Part shown: one piece after another, positions 43,401 through 53,500 of the stretch
Position numbering within the stretch: position 1 is the first letter of the stretch
How the letters are laid out: each line of letters starts with the position of its first letter
From: Haematococcus lacustris
Taxonomy: Eukaryota > Chlorophyta > Chlorophyceae > Chlamydomonadales > Haematococcaceae
Assembly: GCA_030144725.1 (NCBI GenBank)
Contig: JASKMD010000028.1
Coordinates: 5,203,311-5,267,310 of the forward strand
Direction: 5' to 3'
Length of the DNA stretch: 64,000 nucleotides
The notes under the pieces: model-generated
Seen by the model: only the letters and a program-made list of their open reading frames with translations
Database searches by the model: none
What the model was told of the DNA's origin: nothing
Program-made: the position numbers and the translations under genes

Positions 43401-45067
43401 TGCGCTACACTGCAGCCCCTCCCCTACCTTACCCTCACCTTACCCCACTTCCACCACCACCTCCCAGGCCATCAATAGCAGCCCAGGGCAGCAGCCCGGA
43501 GCAGCAGCCTGGAGCGGCAGCTAGGAGTGGCAGCCATGAGGTGGTACATGACGTGGTAGCCATGAGCCAGCTGCCATGTGGCAGGTGTGGCAAGGCATGA
43601 GCAACAAGGAGCCTTAAGAGAGGCACAAGGAGCCAGCTGCTATGGGGCAGGTGGTGCAAGGCATGATCAGCCAAGAGGCAGCTGCAGCGCAGCTGGTGCA
43701 CCCTTCCCCCCATCACCACCACCACCTCCTAGCTGTCAACAGCAGCCAAGTGCCATGGCCAGGACCGGCAGCCAGAACTGGCAGCCAGGGGTGCGCATGC
43801 CATGAGTGGCAGCCAGGATTGCGAATGCCATGAGTGTTGTCTTGTACATGTCTTTGCGGGGTTGTCGAGCGCCGTGCCATGTGGTTTAGCGAGGTGTACT
43901 GAGTTGTTTCGAAGTGTTTGTGCGTCGTGACATGCTGTTTGTGGCAGCACACAGCCTCAGCCGGAGCTAGCCCTCCATCACACCCTCCCATCTCCCACCA
44001 CCACCACCTCCCAGGCCATCACTACAAGGCAGCAGCCGGGCTACAGCCCTTCCCTTATCCCAAGCAATGAGAGAGCTGCCATGTGGCAGGTGTGGCAAGA
44101 CATGTGTAGCCCTGAGTCAGCTGCCATGTGTCATGAGGTGCATGGCTTCGTTAGCCATGTGTTTGCTGCTGTTCGTCGTAAGTGGATAGTTTGTATAGCC
44201 ATTAGTCAACTGGTATGAAATGAGCAATGCATGGCGTGTGTAGCAGTGTGTCAGTTGCATGGCATGAGATGAGAGGTGCATGGCGTGTGCAGCCCTGAGT
44301 CTAGTGGCTTGTGTCATGTGGTGCATGCCTGGCAGCACCAGTTTCAGTGTGCAAACAGCAGTTGTTAGCCATGAGTCAGTTTGTGTGCTAGGAATGACTC
44401 TAATGGTGATGCCGTATAATGTTACATTGATGTAGGAGGCCACATGAGGCAGCAGATGTCAGCAGGCATGTAGGTTGTAAGCCAATGCTGACTATACACT
44501 CATGCTTTGATACCCTGTGCACGGTCTATGAAACCCTGCACTAGGTCTTTGAAACCTTGTGCAAGGTCAGCGAAACCCTGCACACGGTCAGAAACGCCTA
44601 GGAACTGAGCCACACCAAACCCTGTGCACGGTCTATGAAACCCTGCACTAGGTCAATGAAACCCTGCACTAGGTCTTTGAAACCATGCACACGGTCAGCG
44701 AAACCCTGCACACGGTCAGAAACGCCTAGGAACTGAGCCACACCAAACCTTGTGCACGGTCTATGAAACCTTGTGCACGGTCTTTGAAATCCTGTGCACG
44801 GTCAGCGAAACCCTGCACACGGTCTATGAAACGCTGCACAAGGTCAGGAACTGGCTTGACGGCCACCTAGGGGCTGAGCCAGTTGAAACCCTGTGCACGG
44901 TTTGGCGAAACCCTGCACAAGGTTTGACCGCTTCAGCTAAAGGCCGATTACAGCCCAACCACGTCGATTAAAATCATGAAACATATGGCGATGGGACGGC
45001 CTTTGAAAGGGCTATCTGCAGTCCCCCTTAACTAAAATCGCCGACTCGGCCTTATTCTCCACGAGTG
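40441..45067. other. Mosaic of C-type element fragments, no host gene recognised
   Basis: Minisatellites with CCCTGCGCAGGG at 40450-41060, CTTGTGCAGGGTTTC at 41400-41700 and CCCTGCACACGGTC at 44505-44940. CTCCTCC runs at 42305-42405 and a CCCCA pentamer run at 43180-43240. Intron-like modules at 43090-43166 and 43249-43325, plus a likely acceptor at 42491. The stretch 41070-41400 is unique and unassigned. The right terminus CTTATTCTCCACGAGTG ends at 45067 and resembles the C1 end, including a GGGCTATCTGCAGT block. Stretches between arrays code for nothing I recognise. Confidence 0.55.
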
Positions 45068-45084
45068 GGTCCTGGCACACAGGG

Positions 45085-46393
45085 GGTCTTTCCAATGCGG
45101 GGGAATTTCTCGGAGGGTAACGGGGGAATGAGGGGAAAAGCTCAGCGGGGGAATTTTTATTCCCCCTCTAACCGCCGTCCAACTGCCGTTCCCCTGCGAG
45201 TCCGTTTGCGCCGTTGGGGAATCCCCCCAGGGGAATGGCGGTGGTTGGTCCCTAACCGCCCTCCCCTCCTCGCTTTTTGCTACCCTAGCCGAACCCCGCG
45301 GTAGCAAAAAAAGTGCTCGGGGGGAAAAATGACGGGGTACTACGATGCTTTCGATGATGACTGGCAGCCCGATGGCACGCAGCCCGATGGCACTCAGCCC
45401 GATGGCATGCTGCTCGATGGCTCGCAGCCCGATGGCACGCAGCCCGATGGCACCCAGCCCGATGGCTCGCAGCCAGGAGGCTCACGAGGAGATCGTGACC
45501 ATGAGTTGCTGACGATTGTAGCAGCCCATACGATTGCGTCGGAGCATGTGAGCATGTTACAGGAGATCTAGTGTGTAGTGACAGCCAAGTCATGAGAGGC
45601 AAGCCATGAGAATTCCAGACCGCTACAGATGAACTTGTTCAGTTTTATTTTTGCAAATGGTCAATGAAATGGTCCATGACAATGCTAGCAGTCAACGTTG
45701 TCCAGCCAACACCACGAGAGCCTCCCTAATGCGCTCCCCTTGAACGAGATCAGCTGGCCTAGCTCGTGCGCCAAGTGCCAACTCCCCCGCCGGTAATGGG
45801 TCTAGACCCACACCATCTTCAGCTAGACGATCTTCATAATCTTGGATGGCGTCGGGGTCGACCCCTTCGGCTCAGGCCACATTGCCGGGCTGATGGCCTA
45901 CATGGCCTACATGGTCTACATGGCCTACATTGTCGAGCTGATCAAGATAGCTAGGCTGAGGCTGGCCAATGCAGGCTGGTCAATGCAGTTGGAGAGGTTC
46001 TGGGAGGTGGTGGTCAGAATAGGTGCACAAGCAGAGATGATACCTGGGCACGTGGAATTCGATGTTGTAAGCTTGTGGATCAAGTGAGGCCAAGCAATTG
46101 GGATACAGTGCCTTGTACGAGCGAGGTCGCTTCCAATAAGGGCATACGCGGTTGTAAGGCCGCAGGGTCAAGGGTCGCCGCAATCGTAGATGCTGGTTGT
46201 GTTATACTTACCTAGCCTCATCCTGCTCCTCCTCCTCTCCAGCCAGCTCTTGATAGGCTCGCGGCCTCTGGCCAAAACTCGCAACATAACGAACCCAACC
46301 TCCATTTTCCCCCATTCCCCCGCATTGGAAACGGGGGGTAAAAAGTGCATTCCCCCGTTCCCCTCTACCCCGTTACCCCGCATTGGAAAGACC
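45085..46393. mobile_element. TIR DNA transposon of unknown superfamily, 1.3 kb
   Basis: Ends are GGTCTTTCCAATGCGGGG at 45085 and its exact inverse ending at 46393. Further GGGGGAAT/ATTCCCCC words occur near both ends. No convincing target duplication, so the superfamily is open. Inside are a 12-bp-stem inverted repeat (CTTTTTGCTACC / GGTAGCAAAAAAAG, 45271-45312) and one short frame. Probably non-autonomous. Confidence 0.7.
45329..45571 (+). CDS. Short ORF with QPDGT repeats inside the TIR element
   Basis: 80 codons: MTGYYDAFDDDW, then eight copies of a 15-bp repeat encoding QPDG(T/S), then DHELLTIVAAHTIASEHVSM and a stop. It follows the inverted repeat at 45271-45312 by 17 nt. It may be the first exon of a transposase whose remainder is deleted. 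No domain recognised; may be non-functional. Confidence 0.3.
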   Translation: MTGYYDAFDDDWQPDGTQPDGTQPDGMLLDGSQPDGTQPDGTQPDGSQPGGSRGDRDHELLTIVAAHTIASEHVSMLQEI

Positions 46394-47119
46394 ACCTGAG
46401 TTGAAGAATGCGATATCAAGCGCTGTTGCATGCTGGTTTGAAAATTAGTTTGGATGCGCCATTCACGCCGCGCTGGGTCTAGGCTGCCTAGGTCGCGTGC
46501 CTAGGTCGCGTGGCGCCAGAACACGGCAAACCGCTGGGGCTGGCTGCACTCTAGTTAGACCATCATAAGCTCATCGCACCAGTCGGCGACCTCATCCGTG
46601 CAAAAATGAGTTAGATGTTATCTCTTGAGCCATGGGGGTGCAGCCAATGGCGGGGGTGACCAGTGTAGCTAACCACGGTCTGCGATTGGGACACATCCGG
46701 GGTCACATGTGCCTGCCCGCATCGAACGACTCCGATGGCAATTCCAGTCTTACACTTAACGCGCGTTATCACATTGCGGCAGACGCAGCAAACGAAATGA
46801 TGAAGTAGATGGGCTGCAGTTGCATGAAAATTACCAACCCCATCTTGGGAACGCCTGAGACTCTGACTCTATGATGGGTTCAGGTCTGTTATGTTGGGGT
46901 TGACTTACTGTAGCTAGCTATCATTGCCACTTGCGCAACAGGGCCTTGCCACGCAAGTACACCCACTCCTGGGCCTGCCCGGCTTGGCATGGGTGGGCGG
47001 CCCTCTCGTCCGCACAACTTAGTGGACGTGACCCTGGGCCGGCTGCACAGCGGTGACTGGGCTGCCGGATGTGATCAGCTGCGAACAGTCTCCTGGATGT
47101 GAACGGCGCGGGACGCGGG
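46394..47119. other. Intergenic sequence
   Basis: Unique sequence with no repeat, no long frame and no RNA gene that I can support. It separates the transposon cluster from the RSP7-like gene. Confidence 0.5.
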
Positions 47120-47124
47120 TTACA
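47120..47124 (-). terminator. Candidate polyadenylation signal of the RSP7-like gene (TGTAA)
   Basis: TGTAA on the minus strand, 381 nt downstream of the stop codon. TGTAA is the standard green-algal poly(A) signal. I saw no nearer copy in the 3' flank. Confidence 0.5.
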
Positions 47125-47504
47125 CTGACTGTGTGAAAATGCCTTTTAACAGTCTAGCAAACCCCCGTCGCAAGTACACCTCGGAGTCAACATGTACGCT
47201 GGCTTACTATGGCACCCAGGCAAGGCTCGTGTGTGTGTGCGTATCTTTCAGACACTGGTTTGTATGTGCATCCTCGCCTTTCGCTCCATCCACAAGCCTG
47301 CGCCCTCAGGGCAAGGCTTTTCCTTGAACCTCCTGTGGGTACGATGGGCTGCACAGGCCCTTAGCGCCTCATGGTGGTCAGCGGGAGTGCTCTTTGTGCT
47401 GCCAATGCCCAGGACGAGCCAATGGGGATTGAGTGCGCCTAGGGAAGCTCAGGCGTAGCATATGGCATGGACTTGAGCATGAGGGTCGCAGCGGCAGCAG
47501 TGAC

Positions 47505-50500
47505 TTAGTGCTGCACCCTCATGCCATCAGACACCTGCAGGGCGAGGGCGGCACAGCGCCACAAGACAGCAATGGATAGCCAAAGGGGTCAGCATTGAAG
47601 TCAGGCATGCCCCGCGCTTCTGGCCTGGACCCAGCCCTGGTCAGCCCACGGGCAGGATGGCGCACCTGCTCTATGTACGCTTCACGCTCCATGTGCTCTA
47701 TGGCATCGCAAATGAAGTTCACGAGCTCAAACCTGCGTAGCAGGCACATGGCAGGAGGCTCAGGCAACTAGGCCTGGCAATGCACATCACACATGCAGCC
47801 GCCTGCCTGAGTGAGTCACTGCAGCGAACAGGATGTGTCACTCAGAGCATCAGCACCCTGACTGCTTGCTTGCTTGACTAGGGGCGCAGAGCAGTTTGAG
47901 CAGCATTGTGCGCCCTAGTAATGCATTGCACCATGTGGCAGCGCACCAGTCCACTGTGCCGGATTCATCGGCGTCGATGGCCGCAAACATGGCCCGCATG
48001 TGCAAGTCCGTGAGCTGCATGTGGTCCGGGGCCAGGGTGCCCAGGCTGGACAGCACCTCCATCACCTGCACCCTCAGCCAGCAGCAGGGAGGATGCAGAA
48101 GTGCTGACCAACAGCATGGCATTGCTGGAGGCTCTGGCAGCACTGAAGTCCATGAGGGTGCCACAGACCAGGACTTGCAAGGCCCTGCTGAGGGCTGTGC
48201 AACACGGCAGAGGCTCAAGTGTTTGGTAACCAGCGACAGACCCACAGTAAGGCTGTTGTGGCTATTGCATTGTGGATGGTGAAATGTTTGACAAAGGCTT
48301 CAGTGTGACATGTCACTCATAACCTAGTCCTCTAGCGCTTTCTGTTCAAGCTAGTTCTCTAGCAGTTCATGTGATGAAACATCTGTGACCCTCAACAAAG
48401 GCTTGGCCTGAGGGCTGTAACCGGCGGGACGGCTTATCAGCCATAATGGAGCTAGGTGCCTTGCGCCCTGTTGTTGTCTGCCTTGTCGGTAGCCAGCCGA
48501 CCAGGCAGTGACTGACGCAGCAGGGGCCCACACCTGAGGCAGCGACAGCTGGCCATTGCCCTGCGGGTCCACTGTCTGGAAGGCCCCTTCAAGCAGCTCC
48601 CTCAGGCCCTCGATGTCTAGCTGGCTCAGCTCACGCATGCCTCCCGCTGCACTAGCCTCCTTAATGGCCTGCAGGGGTCATCACCTCAGGCAGCATCGGG
48701 GCAGGGTTAGGGGCTGTCACAGGGGATCATGGCGCTACTGCGCGTCAATGTTGCCTGTTATAGTTTGACAACTTCACATTGAGGCTTATGATTTGCTCAA
48801 GTGTGACATCACCCAATGACCATGCCACTGTCATCTCTACCAGCGCAAAACACACCCATGGCCTAACAAGGGCTGGCTACCCTCAACGCTCTGAGCAGGG
48901 ACTGGAGACTTTCTGTTGGCTCGTTTTGCTCTATAATGTCATTTCTCCAAATTGGGGTAAAAGCACAGTCATGGCCTGGCAAGGACTAGCTGCCCACAAT
49001 GGCCTGAGCGGCAGGTGCCTCTCGCCCACCTGCAGCCGCAGCTTCATGTTGTCCACGTCATACATGGAGTAGATCATGGCGGCAGCCATGGGCACGAACT
49101 GGATGTAGGAGACCAGGCCGTCAGGGCTAGTGGGCGCTTGGCTGAGCAGCGTGATCATCTGCAGTGTGGTGAGGCCCAGCACCTGCAGCCAGGCCGGGTG
49201 GCAGTCAGGGTCCTCTGGCAGCCAGGCCAGGGCCACAGGCACTCACTGTGGCAGGTGCTCGCTCTGAACCATGCAGAGCAGGCAAGGTACCGGTCACGGC
49301 TAGGAGGCCTGCAGGGTGTGTGTTGTAAGGAGCTGGGAGAGCAGGTGTGCAATCCCCAGTGTCATGAAGACTGTGGAAGAATTCCTCCACCTTGTGAAGG
49401 CTGTGGCAGCACAGCGGACATGAGTAGTGGCAAGAGCGGTGGATGACGAGGAAAGCGGCAGTTAGGGGGCTATGTCAACCTGGGGTCTGTCCTGTGGCTC
49501 TCACCTGGAAGGACAGCTCCTTCAGGATGGCCTTGATGCTGCTCTGACTCAGGAGCCCGCTGCCCTGGCTGTCCGCTGCCTGCACCAGGAGGCAGAACCA
49601 GGGGTCAGGCGGGTCAGGCGGCAGGCAGGCAGGTGCCGCTGTTACGCCCCCCGTCGGAGTGCCCTCTGGTCGGAGTGCCCTTTGCCCTTTGGTCGGAGTG
49701 CCCTTTGGGAGTGCGAGAGTGAGTGACATCGCCTCTCTATAAGTAGGTATCAGCAGGTGTTAGTAGATATGAGCCTAGTGGCGCAATGCCTCCGAGGAAG
49801 CGGCCCAGTGCCGCGGAGCAAGAGCCGCTTCCGATTGAAAGCCCGCGAAAACAAGGTTCATGCCAGCGCAGGTCCAAGTACCCCTCCAGGCAAACAACGC
49901 GAGGAGCGAAGGGCTGAATGGAAAACCCAGCGCCGACAGGTACGCACGGGGGCGCATACCGCCTTGCATGCCCCCGCACTGCTTGTGTCCCCGCACTGTT
50001 TGAGTCCCCGCATCGTGTGCCGGCCTGTCAAAATGCTAATTGTAATTGGCTGCAGGTCATCAAAGTCCCGGGTGGCGCCGTGCTGCGCGGGTGCAAGAAA
50101 ACCCGACGCAAGCTGATGGCCCATTTCCAGCTGAGGGCTGGGGTGCACAGCCAGCTCCGCGTCATCGCCTCCCTTTTCGTGTTGCGGATCTTTCTGATGT
50201 GCCTGGTGGGCTACCCCACCCCTGGGTTCCGCAGCGCCCCCACACCTCCAGCCGTGCAGCCTCCCCTAGCCCCTGATGCTGCACCCCTACCCCCACTCCC
50301 CATGCGTGCCCCTGCCCAGCCAGCCAGCATGGACATGGATTGGGAGCCTGAGCCAGACCCTGACCCAGAGCCTTCCCCAGCGCCACCCACACTGCGCCCA
50401 CCCAGCGCCCGCCTTGCTGCCCGCCACCCCCCACCAGCAGCTCCCACTGGGCCACCCATGCCCTTGGACAGCGAAGATCCAGTCATGCTGCAGCAGCTCA

Positions 50501-53500
50501 AGGTATTCTGCCTGTACTTTGCCAACTCCACCTTCCTCACCCCCTACAACCAGCTGCAGCGGCGGCTTGGGCGCCCAAATCAGAACCTACACTACAGCAT
50601 CAAGCCTGCCTTCGATCAGCAGCAGGAGCTGCTGGCCAAGCTGCAGCAACTGGGCAGTGTCAACTTCACCGGTGACCACAACACCATCTGCCATCACTCC
50701 ATGCAGCTGGCGGTCACCATGCAGCAGCACTACTCCAACCCAGGCAAGTGGTGGTGGTGCATAGACTCTGGACCTGGACCTTGACATAGACTTGACATAG
50801 ACTTGACATAGACTTGACATACACCTGACCTGCATGCACCTGACCTGACCTGCATGCACCTGACCTGACCTGCATGCATGCATGCAGAGCGCTATGTCAA
50901 GCTCTACGCCAAGGCAGCCAGGGCAATGCTAGGATGGAGCGGGGAGGAGGCTCAGCTCTTCACCAAGCTGACGTGTGGGCCTCACCACTGACAGCCCCGA
51001 GCTACAGGCTGCCCACCTGGACAAGGCGCATGCTAACGACCTGATGGAGGAGGCAGCCAAGCAGCGGAGACTGCTGGCCTTGGAGGAGGGAGACTCCTTG
51101 CAGGACACCGCACCCCTGCCCTGCCGCATGCGCCATGCGGTGCATGTATGCAGGTGCCTGGAGCAGTGGCAGCAGCCCCCCACCACACCCGTGCCAGGCA
51201 AGCCAAAGCGTGGCGGGCGCAGGGTGGGGCCCCGGGTCCTGACCTGCCCACCCCCCTTCACCCTCACCCCCCTGGCCAGGCAGGGGTGCACTTCGTCAAG
51301 GTCTGCCATTCAAGGCTCAGCAGTGAATGGCAAGCAGCCATGTGAGAGGCAGCTGAACAAGCGCAGGCCCACCAGGCCTGCAGGCTGGAAGCCCCCAGCA
51401 GGGCAGGTAGAACCACGCCTGGAGCCAGCAGCGTGACCAGCCAGTGCGGGGCCTGATGTGGTGCCCAGTAGTGCCCCCTCGCAAGCCCCCACAGGCCCCA
51501 CGCAGCAGCCAGGCAGCCACACAGGCAGCAGCCTCAGAGCCAGGGCCCAGCACACCCCAGCCAGCCAAGCGCAGCAAGCGCACCAAGGCTGAGCCAGAGA
51601 CAGCTGAGCCAAGCCAGCCCACCAAGGGCAAAGGCAAGGCCCAGGGCAAGGCTGCCAAAGCCAAGCCAGCACCACAGCCTGGCAGGTGGCTGTGCTTCTG
51701 GACAGACCAGGGAGCGCTGCCAGCCAAGGGCAAGGAGTACCCTGGCCTGGGCTACAAGCGAGTGCGAGACAAGCCACCTAAGGCCCAGCAGCAGCAGCAG
51801 CCTGCTGTGGCACAGCAGTGTGTGCCCCCCCCCCCCTTTAGTGCATGTTTTGTCATGCCAAATCTATGCATAGCCCTGTCACAGGGGTCAGGCAATGTTG
51901 TAGGTGGTAGGCGACCGTGACCATGTGTATGCCATGTATAGGCCATGTGCATGCCATGCGATGGGAACTCATGCCATGCAATGAAGGCTCAAGGTTGAGG
52001 GCCAAGGTGCTGTTACGCCCACACACAGGCAGGCAGAATCCACAGCACTGCCCGCCTAAGCCCAGAGGCCTGGCGTTGCATTGAGTACACGTGGATCTCG
52101 CAGCAGCGGGGCAGAGCCAGGCAAGCCTCTGCTACGCCTGCCTGGCAGCTGAGCCTAGATTTGCTCTCAGGCGCTGACCTGGAAATGTCTGAGCAGCAGC
52201 CCTTGCAGGCCGTCCTGGTTGTTCAGGATGTCGCTGACCACCACCTCGTCCTTGAACCGCTCCACCAGCACCTGGAGGGGCGGCAGCAGGGCAGCTTGAG
52301 GACAGGCCAAGAGCCCAGGAAGAGGGCCACAGCAGTGCAGGGTGGGTGGTGAAGGAGAGTTCAACAGCAAGGAGGAACCAGGCAGCTGGGGCTATTGGCA
52401 AGTGCCAGGCAGGAGAAGAAGCAAAGAAGAAAAAGGAAGAAAAGAAGAATGAGAAGAAGACTACTCTAGAGGAAATGGCGTGCACCAAGGTAGCAGCTAG
52501 CCTTGTGCCTGACAATTGGCGATCGTCAGAGAGGGTGTCGAACATGGAGGTCAAGCGCAGGAGCAGGGGAGACGGCCTGGAGGTAGCAGTCCTCAAGACG
52601 CCGCCCAGCCAGAGTGGGTGCAGGAGCCAGGTGAGGTGCGGGGGGCTGAGCAGGAGGTGCGGGGGCTGGGGCCTTACCTGGAAGCAGACGGGGATGAACT
52701 CCTGGTAGGACACCAGGCCATTACGGTCCACGTCTATCTGCAGCCACCCAGCACACAGCTGCTGCTCAACAGCGCTGCAGGGATGGCCAGCTGCTACAGC
52801 CCAGCTGCTGAAGCACCGCGTGAATGCATACGAGTTCCACACAGCTGGCCCCAGAGTTAACTGCAACTGAGAGGCCTTGCAGCCGCACAGGTGCAGGCGG
52901 AGTGCTGGTGGGCGCCAGCTGCAGGGCAGGCCTTGCGGAGGCCTGGCTCTGCCTTGCTGTTGCAAGACCCGCATGCCCAATGCGGCACCAGGCCAATGGG
53001 CTCAGACGGGCAGTGCTGTGGGAGGCAGTTGCTGTCCCATTGGCCCACTGCCCCTGGCCTGTGCAGCCAGCCGGGTTAGGGGCAGGTTGGGCAGAGGCAG
53101 ATAGACAGCCTAGCTGCAGCAGGCGGGGTCGGCTGACCTGAGAGAGGATGAGGTTGATGTCCTTGCGGGTCAGGCCCAGCTCTGCGGCCTTAAGCGCCTC
53201 CTTGAACTCCTTGCGGCTCAGCTGCCCGCTGTGGTCAACGTCAGCCTGCACAGCCAGGGCAAGGGCCGAGGAGGGCTTGAGCATGGGCGGCAGACCTGCT
53301 GGTCGCTGCGTCTTCTGGAGTGTGTAGCGCAGCTGCCAGACAGCACGCCCTGCTGCTGAGCTGCTTCTCGAGGGCAGTGCACTCTGTGGCAACACTCACT
53401 GTATCGCACACCTGCCTACTTTCGCCCAGCGCCCCAGTCGCTATGCCATCAATCCCAACTATGCCAACCGCATGCTGCCCATTTAGCCACAGCACACCCA

